Source of the DNA: Polytrichum commune
Lineage: Eukaryota; Streptophyta; Polytrichopsida; Polytrichales; Polytrichaceae
Direction of reading: 5' to 3'
Assembly (NCBI GenBank): GCA_950295325.1
Contig: OX485808.1
Span: 37,969,180 to 38,033,179 of the forward strand
DNA: 64,000 nucleotides
Below, in pieces: positions 1-12,690 of the stretch. A model generated the notes under the pieces. That model made no database searches and had not been told where the DNA came from. It saw only the letters and a program-made list of their open reading frames with translations. Position 1 is the stretch's first letter. Each line of letters begins with the position of its first letter. Position numbers and translations under genes: made by a program.

Positions 1-582
1 GTGCAAGCACCACGGTGATACAAACATTTGCCTCGTCATGTTCCTAGTTAGTCTCGCTCTCCGATCACCATCTTAGCTCCCGGTTACAAAGGAAATTGCA
101 AGAGCAAAGTTGAACTTAAGTATGTGAGTGACTGTAGGAAGTTCTCCTACTGTTATGGGTTATGTTTTCCGGATACTTGAGCTACACTTTATAGTACTCA
201 GTAATACGTGTCATTTCAATTTCTAGTGTGTCAATTGACGTGTGGTTTTTTTCTTCACAAGTCACAGTACATGTCAATTTCTAGATTGTGCGTGTCAATT
301 GACGTGCAATTTTTTTTTTGTGCAAGTTTTTGCGTGTCAAAAGAGAAAAACTTGCAAAAACTTTGTCAAACATATACACTGCCCAACACCACCCTAAAGC
401 CGGCCTCCCCGAAAAAAGACATGAGGCCCACGGCCCCACCCCGCCTTGGTGGCAAGCACCACCCCCACCCCCTCGCCACCTAGGATCATTGAGGCCCTTG
501 GATGGGCCTTGGTGAATCAATGGTCTGGATGCACCACGCTCACGAAATCAAGAGGTTCATTCACAGCGCCTCAGTGACGGGG
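1..582. mobile_element. Family-A MULE, right end (left part outside window)
   Basis: From about 381 to 582 the sequence matches the right terminal repeat of the complete family-A MULE at 21769-23796, and it ends in the same CAGTGACGGGG terminus. The candidate 9-bp target copy is GCGGCCTAT at 583-591. Its partner would lie left of the window. Positions 1-380 do not resemble the interior of the complete copy. They contain a roughly 70-bp direct duplication around 208-345 (motif GTGTCAATTGACGTG) and no convincing gene. Family assignment rests on the shared terminus. Confidence 0.6.
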
Positions 583-2500
583 GCGGCCTATCCAGGCAGG
601 TGAAGATCTAGGTGCAGTCATGACTCTAAAAACAACTCACCAAGTCACGATGGACTGAGAATTTCTCCACAACATGAGCCCAACAATGAGAACGTCAATG
701 AGGGAATATTAGTTATGGGTGTCAGATTTACTAACCATGAAGTGCAACCATACAAGTTGGTTATTCTCCTAGAAATTTGAGGTATAAAACACTTCAGATT
801 GTAAGGCCATGGCCTTGAACCGTGCCAGACGGGGTAAAACAGTCGCAAAAAAATCTGTCCACAAAATAAACCCACAACAATTGGGCTAGGGTGAACCAAT
901 ACCTACACTCGTACCTTCGGGGGATGAAGGCCTCGCGGGTGACATTGAAAACGTCATCCTTCTTTATGGGAAAGCCCTCCTTTAGAAAGCCTATCTTTAT
1001 GGCATGGGAAATATAGGGAGGACGTTAAGTACCCCCCACGAACTTTTCGGGGGGAATATTCTGTCAGGGGCAGCCCCCCGACATTTTTTTCTGCACCCAA
1101 CCGAAAACTGCTGCTCGCCCGCCCGATTTTGAAAAAACTAGTGTACTTGCATTTTTGAAGGCTACTTGTCCACAAATCCCATATTGAGTGCACTTCATTT
1201 TCAAGGTCTCAAATCCAATATATATGTTCACTTCAATTGAGTAAATAAGAAATTGACTAGATTTCACTTTAAAAGTGAAACCGTCAATAAATCATGCAAT
1301 TAACTTGGAAATCAAAAAAATTACAAAATCCTCATTAATACTGAGGTTATAATTTTTGTCACTTACAATTGAAAGGGAACTTGTCATTTTAAAATGAAAC
1401 TAAAATTCATGATTATTTTATTTTATTTTTAATATAATATAGTTAATACCTTCTACTATCACAAAGTTTCCATATGCATTTAAACTAGTTAAGTAAGATT
1501 GAATGCAACTAAGTCTAATATATTTTGATTAATCCTAATTAAACCCAATTAAATCAGAAAATATGCTTTCCAAATTAATTAAGCCTAATTAATCATAAAT
1601 TATATTTACTGGAGTTAATTCAATTTAAATCATGACTAATTCCAGTAAGTACATTTTATAATTAATTAGGGTTAATTAATTTGGTACGCATATTTTCTAA
1701 TTTAATTGGGCTTGAATACGATTCATTAGGATTAACCAGAAATTATTAGACTTAGTTGCATTTAATCTTACTTTACTAGTTTAAATGCATATGAAAACTT
1801 TGTGATTGTAGAAGGTATAACTATATTATATTAAATATTATACTATAATATATACTATATTAAAATACATTATACAATAATAAATTATATTTTATTTTAA
1901 AAAAATCTTGAATTTTAGTTTCATTTTAGAATGACAAGGTCCCTTTCAATTGTAAGTGACAAAAACTATAACTTCAGTATTAATGAGGATTTTGTAATGT
2001 TTTTGACTTCCAAGTTAATTGCATGCTTTATTAACGGTTTCACTTTGAAAATGAAATCTAGTCAATTGCTTATTTACTCAATGGAAGTGAACATATATAT
2101 TGGATTGGAGACCTTGAAAATGAAGTGCACTCAATATGGGATTTGTGGACAAGTAGCCTTCAAAAATGCAAGTACACTAGTTTTTTCGAAATCGGGCGGG
2201 CGGGCAGCAGTTTTCGGTCGGGTGCAGAAAAAATGTCGGGGGGGCTGCCCCTGACAGAATATTCCCCCCGAAAAGTTCGTGGGGGGGTACTTAACGTCCT
2301 CCCTATATTTCCCATGCCATAAAGATAGGCTTTCTAAAGGAGGGCTTTCCCATAAAGAAGGATGACGTTTTCAGTGTCATCCGCGAGGCCTTCATCCCCC
2401 GAAGGTACGAGTGTAGGTGCTGGTTCACCCTAGCCCAACAATTGCAGCCGAAGAGATATTCCTGATTTCATTGAAGTTGAGGTGTAAAGAGGTTTCACAT
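583..2500 (-). pseudogene. 5' end of a second kinase paralog, split by a MULE
   Basis: Positions 583-883 plus 2436-2500 closely match about 25033-25400, which is the start codon and upstream region of the kinase gene at 21490-25072. The shared part includes the same minus-strand ATG (about 637) and the first dozen codons, beginning M-T-A-P-R-S-S-P. The reading frame then runs left into the family-A MULE end at 582. The upstream region is interrupted by the palindromic MULE at 884-2435. An 11-bp deletion near 812 relative to the other copy suggests this stretch is not protein coding. This is most simply a duplicated kinase gene whose body lies left of the window or is lost. A dispersed repeat is the alternative. 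Confidence 0.5.
884..2435. mobile_element. Palindromic (foldback) Mutator-like element with 9-bp target duplication
   Basis: The ends are inverted copies beginning GGCTAGGGTGAACC. They are flanked by a perfect 9-bp duplication, CAACAATTG, at 875-883 and 2436-2444. The uninserted sequence survives at about 25336-25350 with one CAACAATTG, which confirms the boundaries. Nearly the whole element is inverted repeat: a left arm at about 884-1613 and a right arm at about 1641-2435 surround a 27-nt loop. The arms include a GC-rich outer block and an AT-rich inner block. No transposase is present. The 9-bp duplication and long TIRs point to a non-autonomous MULE. Confidence 0.85.
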
Positions 2501-2811
2501 ACCTCTTCAATAGCTTCTAGGTTTCTACCTACTCCACGGGGAATCATCAAAAAATATCAAGATGAGTCATCACAAAATATCAAGATGATAGGTTGGAATG
2601 CTAGAAGACATGTTGGAATTCTTCTTTTATCATCGTTAATTTTTTCTCATATCTAGCACTAAATTCGTGCATGTAACTTCCACATATTACTATAGTTGAA
2701 ATTTAGCGTTTGAATACACGGTTAATGTTACTTACTTTCATAGGGTTAGTGATGTTTAGTGTATGCGTTTGTATTTAGTGTATCTAACACTAAATATCAT
2801 ATATTGTTATC

Positions 2812-3035
2812 TTAGGACACTTGGCGTTCAAATGCACTTACTAATATCCCGCCATGAGTATGGTCAATACACCATTCATGGTATTTAGTGTCACGTATAC
2901 TATTTGTGAAGGGCCCACACTAGATGCATAGAGGTCTCAAAGTGTCGTGCGCACTAATTGCCCATATGATTCCATTCGTCAACACAAGTGACTTCTTTAA
3001 GTGAAAACATATCTACATTTTTTGACATTTTGGAG
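2812..3035. repeat. Dispersed repeat, copy 1 (pairs with 28505-28727)
   Basis: This stretch is nearly identical to 28505-28727. Both begin CTTAGGACACTTGGC and end GACATTTTGG. A more diverged relative lies at about 19315-19575. No coding potential or clear terminal structure is visible. In the second copy the repeat ends exactly where the Copia element is truncated. Confidence 0.8.
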
Positions 3036-4254
3036 TACGTTAGATGATAGTCTTGCGTTTTGGTATGCAAGGGGAAGACAATTGAACATAATTCTTTAGT
3101 ATGTAACAGAATTGAACATAGTCACGCCAAGATATTGGTAAGTGTACTAGTTGAACACCAAGTGTCATGGGTGACACTCGTGATGGAGTTGTTAATCACC
3201 AATGTAACCTAACATACGCCTCAAAATAGAGTACAGGACACTATTACGCATGTGACACTAAATGCCATAAATGATGTAGTGTTATGAGGGGTATGTGTAT
3301 GTTACATCATGGTCTACAAGTTGAATAAAGCATACGCAAACGACACAATAATATCTTCCCCTTAGATACTACAACGCATATCTATCATCGCAAGTACACC
3401 ATTGTGCTACCCTAGATCAAGGTTGTTTTTTGCACTCATCACAACCCAATTGGTAGTCAGTCATAGTCACTAGCTCCACCTAACCCCTCAAAAGACACAG
3501 GGCCAAGACCTTCAACTTGTCACTTGACATATCACTCCTAAAATGCATGTCACTTGACATACGAAATTTTGTAATACCCGTCAACATCTTATCATCCAAG
3601 AATTGTCAATGCAATGTGCTTGGAGCGTCATGCATCAACCTTTGCAACAGTTTTTGGAGGTTACAACTTAGTGAGCTTGCATTTCACATGTCTTTGTTTG
3701 TTATTCATCAACAAGAGGGTTAATTTTCCAATCATTGTTTATTTATCAGTATCGCTTTGTATTTGAAGCATAGATAGATTCAATGTCAATTTATAGACAA
3801 CACTCATCGGTAAAGGAATTTATCCTACACAAGCTCACAAGTGCATTTTTCCAATTTTCGTATAGTAATGTTGTAAAGGTCATTGACAATTACATGATGA
3901 AAGTGATTTGATTTCATATTGTTTTAGATTTGTACTACTTGCAATCTTTTTTCTAAATGGAAACTAATAAGAGATTATGAAACTTAAGCCATCAATTTGA
4001 AAAAATATGTGTCCAAAGACATGTTGAAATTTGGCCAACCCGTCATAAAACCAATGATGTAAAAATTGGCCATGACATCCAAGGCAATCTCGTTTGTCAA
4101 AAATCAAAATTGCGCTAGATGTTTGGATATAAATATGTTTTCACTTTTCAAAGTTACTTTTTCGCACAAATGATATAAACTTGCTCAAAAGGTATGGCTA
4201 AATATGGTTTTGGGTGTAGATTTCATGACCCTTAAAATTTTGATGTTATAACAT

Positions 4255-5430
4255 ATTTAACAAGAATATAATATGTTACCAAGCACAACCATTAATGTTC
4301 TATAGTGTCCGAACAACCTACAGACCTTTGGTTAGTAAAAATTGAACTCTCGAAGGAGATGTTAATGCATTATGTAACTCCGAATAATAACACACACTAA
4401 TTGGGATAATCAGTGTAGTACCATAGTTTCTAGCTTCGAAATTTCCTGAATGGGGCCTCAAGTCCTCACATGGATCCACATTCCAAGGCCAACTCGCCAG
4501 GGTCTGGGAGGCTTTTGGGCATCATCGGTCACGCTCTTAGTGTTTCCAAGTCCAACCGGTTATCTGTTGTGATCTTTCGGTTTCGCTTCACTAATTTGGG
4601 GTATATTCCATAGATCCCTCTAGAACGATTGGTAGTTTTTATGAAGTCTTGAACTTTAACCGGTCATTTTTCAAACTCAAGTGGTTCATTTGTAACTACA
4701 TTGTTTTTGTCTAATTAGTGTGGGTAAAAAATTCATTTGGGTTGGAATTTAGTGTGGGCCACATTAATTTTATAGTACTTGTCTTGGTTAACATTAATGT
4801 ATTGTAGTGCGTGCCTAGCCTTGAATTTTCATCCAAATACGTAGACAACTTTGCTTACCCGAATAAGCCCCACTGCCAATACAATTGTAATAGGGCAAGA
4901 GCAAATATGATTTGACCATCATTTCATTATAAGCCATTGGTGCAATGGGAAGCCACACTAATTTCTCACATTGGAAATTACAATGGGCCACTTCTAAATA
5001 TAAATTTTAAAAATAGTGTGGGTATTTGGGAATTAGTGTGGTCCAAATTAATAATACAGAATAATGTAGTAGTCGGTTCTCCCCCGTTCATTGTCCTACA
5101 CAATGGTTGATGCCATCCCAATATATTTTATGGATGACTTTTGTCATGTGTCATCATCAAATTAGTTGGCACTTGAAGAAACCCACCTAGAAGCTCTACA
5201 TTGATTATCTAAATCAATGTGTGTTCCTATTGGAGGTTACACACTGTGAATACTATTTAATGAGAATGTAATATTTTACCAAGCAAGATCATTTATGTTC
5301 TATAATGTCCAAACAACCTATTGATTTTAGCTAGTAAAAATTGAAATCTTGAGTAGACATTATTGCACAGCTAACACCAAATAGTAACACACACTAATTG
5401 GGACAATCAACGTAGAGAGGTATTGGTTAG
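4255..5430. repeat. Pair of diverged direct repeats about 1 kb apart
   Basis: About 4255-4430 and 5255-5430 share order and wording: a run of AATATGTTACCAAGCA type, then a TTCTATAGTGTCC type, then CACACACTAATTGGGA. The space between (4431-5254) holds many GTGTGGG and TTAGTGTGG motifs but no gene. They could be the diverged ends of one old element or two copies of a dispersed repeat. Confidence 0.45.
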
Positions 5431-6423
5431 GCAAGTTATTTGTTTCACAATCCAAGTAAGGCACTAAAATAGACACTTTAGCTCCATGATATTACTAACC
5501 AACTACGTGATGGCTTCTTTTGAAAGAGAAAGGTTGCGTTATAAACACCCCCGCATATATTACAATTGTTTGTCGAAAGTTTGTAGTACACAACCCGAGT
5601 GCTCCCCACAAATGGGGAATCGTGAATGCAACGAAGGAACTGTTTAATGTTACATTTGCACCCACTTCTTGTAGGACCTTAAACATGCAAGTAGGACAAG
5701 ATATTAAGCAATGCCAATTGAGGTTGCCATCATTTTCCTTATGATTTCTTAAGATCGTATGAGTATCTTATTCATGATTGAATCAACTTCCTTTGTTTTT
5801 AAATGATCGTATAGGGTTTTCCAATTATGTTTACAATTGAACATAGAACAATAGGTCAACATATCAAACATGTTTTCCCATCAAACATCTCATCCAAACA
5901 CTTTTTTTTTTTTAATGTCCTTTCTTGTATGCACACCCAAAGGACATGCCACTCAAATACATGTCTCTAATCAGGATAAGTGTTTGAATGAGGACCGCTT
6001 ACCTTATTGTGACCTACCTTGTCTATATATGCACATGATTGTAAAATTATAATATCCCAAATTGTTATTTCAGAAAGGGATCACCTCTAATTCTCATAAC
6101 TTTTTATAGAGTGTTCTTACAAGTACACTAAATTGTCTTATTAGTGTGGATTACCATTTGGAGTTACGTATTTCTATAATATTTCACCGAGAGTAATATT
6201 TTTTTTAACCCAAACAACATAAGTACACTAAATATGATATTTAGTGTCACCAATTCTAATTGCCTTGCTCAATGCTAATTGTGAACTGCGGTATAGTGTC
6301 ACCAACACTAAATGTTAACCCAACATTATTTTTCATTCCCTGTAATTTTTTTTGGGATTATAGATTTACAGTGTTGCAATTATTGTTGCTTACAAGGTGA
6401 TCTTTCATCCAAACTTCAAGGAT

Positions 6424-6733
6424 CCAGGACAATATTTCATCACAAGTTGCTGACAAGAGAAGGAAGGTTGTCGGCCAATGGATGAACTCATCCATCGTCC
6501 ATGACACAATTTCATCACAAGTTGCTGACAAGAAAAGGTAGGGTTTTGGTCAATGGATGAACCCGTTTATCATTCATGACAGTATTTCATCACAAGTTGC
6601 CGACAAGAGAAGGTACGGTTTCGGCCAATGGATGAACTTGTCCATCATCCGTGACAATATTTCATCACAAGTTGCTAACAAGAGAAGGTAGGGTTTGGGC
6701 AATGGATGAACTCATCCATCATCCATGATAGTA
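6424..6733. repeat. Tandem repeat, 75-bp unit, four copies
   Basis: The landmark CACAAGTTGC recurs at 6441, 6516, 6591 and 6666, an exact 75-bp spacing. Each unit also contains a CAATGGATGAAC element and CATCCATGA-like ends. Units differ by several substitutions, so the array is not very recent. It is not in a recognisable gene. Confidence 0.85.
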
Positions 6734-9700
6734 TTTGTTCACTTATTCATTAGTAGTGTCATTTGAATAGTTACCACAGTGACATAAATACCACATGACA
6801 CTAAATATCATATTTAGTGTAGTTAATATGCACACCGAAGAATATGATATAACTTACATGGTCAAAAATAATAATGTCAGTAAAAAAGCTATAGCAACAC
6901 ATAACTCCGAATGGTAACCCACACTAATAGGACAATTTAGTGTACCTGGTGGAGGCAACATAATCTAGGAAGAAAAACTCTCCTCCCACAAAACTTAAGG
7001 AATTATTCATAATTAGTAATTGGATTAAAGGTATTCTTTTGCCAACACCATCTTCAATGCTTGGCCAAGGAGTCTTGTCAAGATTAATACTCAAGTTACT
7101 CAATCTTCAAGATTCCTTTGAATTTAATCATACAGGTATAATCGCACAAAGTGAAGTTGGGTGTGCCCCGAAGCGACTTAGAGGTTCGGACTCGGCCTCT
7201 CCAAGTAGAAAATAGCATATTTGGGCTACAAACTTTATTATTGGCTAATCATGTCAAAAGTGACCTTGTCGAAGATCAAGTGCATTATCCTTCAAACCCA
7301 TTGTTTGAATAAGTTCAAACACTTTGATGTAATTGAAAATTTAAGTTCACATACGTAGTTTGGGTGCCTTTGAATGCAAACATTTATGTTGTATTTTGAT
7401 CATCATTATGTAATATGAGTATATATTTATTTTCTCCTTGACATAAGGGTCAGTTTACACCATGGACCATGAAATCATACAATGGGAGATGGCCTTTTCC
7501 ATGGTCCAAGTTGATGATCCAACATCCATGGTCTAATTTCTCAAAAAATCAATTTACAAAGTCTTTGAGCCCCTCACTAGGTGGAAACTGGATGTGGACC
7601 AAGAGGTATGACCATGCGCTAAAAGTGAATGTGTTGATTCATTGAATATATGCCCAAAAGGACAATTTTGAGAAAAAAATAAAGTTTGACCATTCTTTTG
7701 TCTCTTCTTGTCTTCATCTTCATTCCCCGAGATATAATTCATTGAAAAAAATCATAACATGATTTCTTTGCCATGGGCCCTTGCCTTTTTCCTACCAGAG
7801 CATTTCTTTTGCCTCTCCCACCACAAAACCCATTGGACCATGTCATCGGGTAATGTAGCCCCCAAAATATACCTTTTGTGGACCTCGAACTCCATGGTCA
7901 TTTTAATTTTTTTTCCTTGATGTAAACCGAAGTTGTCTCGGGACGAGTTCAACAACCAATCACAAATTTACAGGATCTTGGGACAACTTCATGGTCCATG
8001 ATGTAAACAACATGTCAGACAATCTATATAATAAGGTTTCAAACACAAACATATATAAAATATGTTTCTTGAACTTGATGAAGCCCATATATCTTGTGTA
8101 TATGGCCGTATATTGACACCCATATATGTCCTTTGAGAGTTAGACTTTTGTACCCTTCAAGCCTCATTAACATATGGTGGCCCCAAAATATCTTGTAAAA
8201 ACCCTCGGGAATGGGTTGTGAGTTCTCTTGTACAACGTGTTTGTCAAAAAATTCATCAACTTGGAGGGATATGATGCTTTAACTCTCCATTATCTTCCGT
8301 AAATGTTGTATTGTTTGGAGAATATGAAATGCCTTAGATGTGATACACATATATTAATAAAACAAAAGTTAAAAATATGCTCCACTAGAGTTATTTACCC
8401 TATGGAAAGGCCACATGAACTGCTACACAATGCGATGTTTGTAGTTCTAGGTGCCGAGCAAGGTGGACAAGTGAAGCATTGGCAAAACTTCAGAGGGTAA
8501 GCTTGATTCCTTTGCCCCATGACAAATCTGCACATGCGAATTGCCCCCCCCCCCCCCAAAACATGTGGGCACATGTAGTTGAGCACAAACTACCTACTAT
8601 CTAAAAAAATTACATTGGATTTCAAATCTCTTTTCTCTTAGAGGTTGAAATTAACATTCCCACGATCCCCCTAATTTTCAACAACACCCCAATCTTATCT
8701 CCCCCCCCCACCCTCCCATGAAACAAATGTTTTCAATTTCAAAAATGGTTGAAAGCATGTTGAAAGTGGTTTTGCAACCCTTTAGGGTTAAACATTTTAG
8801 AAGCCATATTTTCTCACTTTCGAGAGGGACTTGCTGGAATCAAGTTGGAAGGTTGCTTGGAGCTTCAGTGCTCTAATCTTTCAAATGTGTTGAGATTGGG
8901 TAGTATTGGCACATTTCCATGGGTCAGCCAAGTCGGCGAGAATCACTAAATGCTGAGAATTCAACCCCTTTCCACCAATGGGCTTCCACATATTCAATAG
9001 ATTTCCCTAGAGAACGAGGATTGGTTACTTGCACAATTGTATGGGGAAGTTAGAATTTGAGGAGGGAAGTTCACCGCCTCTTTATCCTAGAGCCAAAAAG
9101 TGACTTTCATTTCAACGGAAATAAATTATAATGCATGAGGTAGACATGCTTAATTCCGACATAGCATAGGTATGTGATTAGAGGTGGATCTAAGAACATA
9201 ATCAAAAGGACATCTAATCAAAATATATTGGATTACATGTTCAAAATATGACAACTATTCTAGAATGCTCAATAATCAACGTAGAATTGGGGACCAATAT
9301 GGCCACCTAATGAGTACAAGAACCTTCGCTTTCATAACGAACAAGATATTCAAATGAGTTCCAGAAAATATGTGGCAAATGGCTTCATGCGCAATTTGGA
9401 TCTGCTAATCATCTTGCACTAATTGTGTGTTTCATGTCTCAATTGAAGTGTGGTAATGGTAAAAGGAGACCCTATTTCTTACCAGCGGTAAGAGAAAGGG
9501 GAAAGTAAGAAGATAAGGGATTAAGATTAGGTAAGGATAACATAGAAGGTTCCATTGAAAATGGACCACAATTTTATGGATTGGTGAGGCATGAAGATGG
9601 GATTAGATTAGGATTCATAGAAAATAACAGAATTGAGAAAAATATTGGTGGGTGACTAGTTTTGTGGTATCAATTAAAATTTTGGTTGTCAATTGGGAAT

Positions 9701-10099
9701 GAAGGTGTTGCAAGGTGTTGAATGTTTTTAAGTATAAATGCATGGGAGTTTGTGTATAGTGCCAAGTCGTTCATTTGTGAATTTGGGTTGATAGATGTGT
9801 TCAAGGACCCAGTTGCTTGTGCCTTCACATGAGAATTGTATAGTAGTAGGAGAATCGGCTAGTAGACGAAATTGTTGTTGCAAGGTTGGGAGTAGTACTA
9901 TTAGCATATTGAAGAGAAGCTAGGGAGAGGTATTTAATCAAGTTACAACATTATTTGAGGTAGTAAGGGGAGCTTGGAAAGTTTGGGTAAGTGGGTGAGT
10001 CAAAGTCTTTTAACAATAATGGAACAACCAGGGTAACACTCTTGGTGAGGTAAAATCGATAGTTGGTTGGGTATCAAAATAGATAAATGAATTGAATAG
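6734..10099. other. Non-coding stretch with a candidate small TIR element and homopolymer runs
   Basis: At about 7453 the sequence TTTACACCATGGACCATGAA is matched in inverted orientation near 7990-8010, so 7450-8010 may be a roughly 560-bp foldback element. No clean target duplication is visible, which keeps this weak. C runs occur at about 8545-8558 and 8700-8708. Short open frames look random. No gene is supported. Confidence 0.35.
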
Positions 10100-12336
10100 T
10101 ATGGCATACATGGGTGTCACGATATGCGGCGTTGGTGGCCGCACCTTATCCGTGGAATTTCATCCATTTAGATTTGGATGAATGAATCTTAGAAGTTGAA
10201 GAGATGCTCCTAAGTGAGGAGCGTCCTCCTTGGCTTGGCATTCTCGCCAACTCAAGCCTTATGAGTGAGTGTGTGGAGAGAGCTTATGTGAGATGAAGAT
10301 TGCATGTTTTTGCAATAAATCTTGAGTTCTTCTCCCCTTACTTACACTCTTGGATTTTCCCGTGGTGGAGTGAGAGATACTCATTGTGTGCATTCGAAGA
10401 GAGAATTAGAGCTCTTACAAGGGTTTGACTCTCTTTCTTCTCACTTGGCAAGAATGCTTCAATTTTCTTCTTTTCTTCTTCATTCTTGAAATATAATGCG
10501 TGAGGGCAAAAAGTGACGAAGTTGCGGAGTGTCGGAGCAAAGAACATCGCAGATTTACGAAGTAACAAGAAGAAGAATGTTTGCTTGTAAATGATACATT
10601 TAGGTGAATTGTGCTAAGAAATTGTTGAATTGGTCACGGAATTTCTTGTCATTTGGTTGCTTGCAAGCAATGATTCAAGCCATTGATCTTTGAAAGAAAA
10701 TTCTTGAGTCTATGCAAGCATGAATTGATATAAATAACAACAACTAAACAGAAAGGGGGGGGGGGGAGAGGAGGGCAAGAACGGCGTATGCGAGCCATAC
10801 ATGTTGGCCGGCTCTGCTCGCCAGCGGCAGTCGGCAGTAGGTGCCTACAGACCAGCAACCTTTCGTTTTGGTTCTCCCCCCCCGCTTAGGCTAGAGGCGT
10901 TTATGCTTTATGGTTGAAAACGATTATTGGATTGATGAAAGACGAAATTTTGCAAAATTATTTGCCAAAGATTTGTTCATCAATTAACAAAGAAATTTAG
11001 GGGCTCAAAGACGATTAAATGTCGTCTTACTCTCAACCATTAATCGATGTTGATTAAATATTTACGAGTGTTGGTTCGATAACCATACAAGCACCTAATA
11101 AGAAATTAACGGTGGAGTATGGTAAAAAAAAGTTCGCAGGATCATCCGGAAACACGCGGAAGACGTGGGATGCGACGAATTTGCGGTTGCCTTATTCTTC
11201 GTCCACATCGACTCGAGAGTCACTTGGCATACATGGGGTTTTCATTTTATTTTGCTTAAAAGAAAAATAAAGGGAAACCAATTAAACAACCACAAACTTG
11301 TTTTTTGGAGGCAAGTTGACGGCTATTGGGATTCATTTAGGGCTATGGGTATGAAATTGCCGAGGGATCGCCATTGAGAGTTGTTTGGCACATGGAATCA
11401 TCATTTGACCTAACAATATTAATTTTTTGCTCGAATTATGGAAATAACAAAATATACATGTTGAAATAGACAAGTTGTAAATACGTATAGAATAAAACAA
11501 CAAATATAATCAATTGTGACAAGACATGAAATTCTCCACAACTACCTACTTCAAAACAACAAGGATACATTCAAATACAAGAAAATTAAATACCAAAAAA
11601 ATACTTTAATTTTGTTCACAAACACATTCAATTATAGTTTCATTCAAACATTGTAACAAATATTTATAATGTGAAGGGTTAGAATACAACTATGCACCCT
11701 CCAATACTATCAAGATACATGTTCAACATCCTCTACAATGACATGATAAGACTAGTAAATTATGAAAGGTTTAGCACCAATGACGATGAATATCTAACAC
11801 TAGTTGATGGCATGAGGGGGCCAATCCTTGAAGTCTCCAACCACTCCACCTTGTGTTCCTCCAAGATAAACCGCAGTCCTCCAAGGCAAAGCGCAATCCT
11901 TCATGTTTACCATGGTGAGGTGGCCAAATGTTGTGGTGTATCATTGATCATTTAGAAAGGGCTATTGTAGCAAGATAACAATCAATACAAGGTTGGCATA
12001 TTGGACACTACTAGCAAGAAAAGTAAGAGCAACAACCAAGAAAAAAGATGAAAAATGAACCACATGCCACCCTTAATTTCCATATTTCATGGCCTGAAAC
12101 CAAATTTTCAAATATGGAGAACTAAACATAGTCATCCAGAAATCTATACAAGAAATGGTGCAAATGAAAACCTTGTCCTCAAGATCATCAAGGGATTCAA
12201 GATTGGCGCCATTCTACAATACTCATCTAGATCCCAATACTGGAATTCAAACTTCAAAATCTTGTATTCTTCTAGGCGCATTCTTAGGTCAACCAAGGAT
12301 CCTCCGTCTTCCCCCTTCATTGTTCCAATGCACTTT
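10100..12336. other. Non-coding stretch, possibly LTR-derived
   Basis: A G run lies at about 10757-10770. The segment 10110-10640 has a TGTCACGATATG-like start and promoter-like text, and could be a decayed LTR, but no second copy or target duplication is in the window. The 70-codon frame at 11165-11377 and the frames near 11692-12339 resemble nothing I know. Confidence 0.25.
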
Positions 12337-12690
12337 TGAGATGCTCCTTATCAATGAGCGTATACACCTTGATTCTCTTCATTCTCAAGCCAAACTGTAA
12401 TTTCCAAAATAATTCATATTCACAAAAACCAACAAAGAAGACTCGAACCATGAAGTTGAACCCTAACCCAAATACACGTGGAAAACATTGCAAAGTAAGG
12501 GGCCACTCTACACAAGATGCTCCTTATCAATGAGTGTATACACCTTGATCTCATTCATTCTCATGCCAAATTGTAACTCCCAAAATAATTCACAAAACCA
12601 ACAAAGAAGAGACGAACCTTGAAAGTTTAATCCTGGACCAAATACACACGAAAAACATTGCAAAGGAAGTGCCCACTCTGCACCATCAAT
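12337..12690. repeat. Tandem duplication, about 170-180 bp per copy
   Basis: Two adjacent copies, about 12337-12516 and 12517-12690, both begin GATGCTCCTTATCAATGAG and share several internal landmarks, including CCAACAAAGAAGA and AAACATTGCAAAG. They differ by substitutions and small indels. No function is suggested. Confidence 0.75.

Larger units (their letters stand above)
2501..6423. other. Gene-poor AT-rich DNA with decayed repeats
   Basis: No open frame here looks like a protein. Motifs such as ACACTAAAT and ATTTAGTGT recur in both orientations (2765-2800, 3240, 6230-6310) and resemble the termini of the small element at 22960-23359, so old copies of such elements are likely. Two related segments, about 4255-4430 and 5255-5430, share a landmark ending in CACACACTAATTGGGA. 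A third, weaker copy lies near 6840-6960. Nothing else is recognised. Confidence 0.5.

Noticed and set aside
7450-8010. A foldback element sharing a CATGGACCATGAA-type end
   Set aside because: As a firm call it lacks a target duplication and its ends match only over about 20 bp. It is mentioned only as a candidate in the region description.
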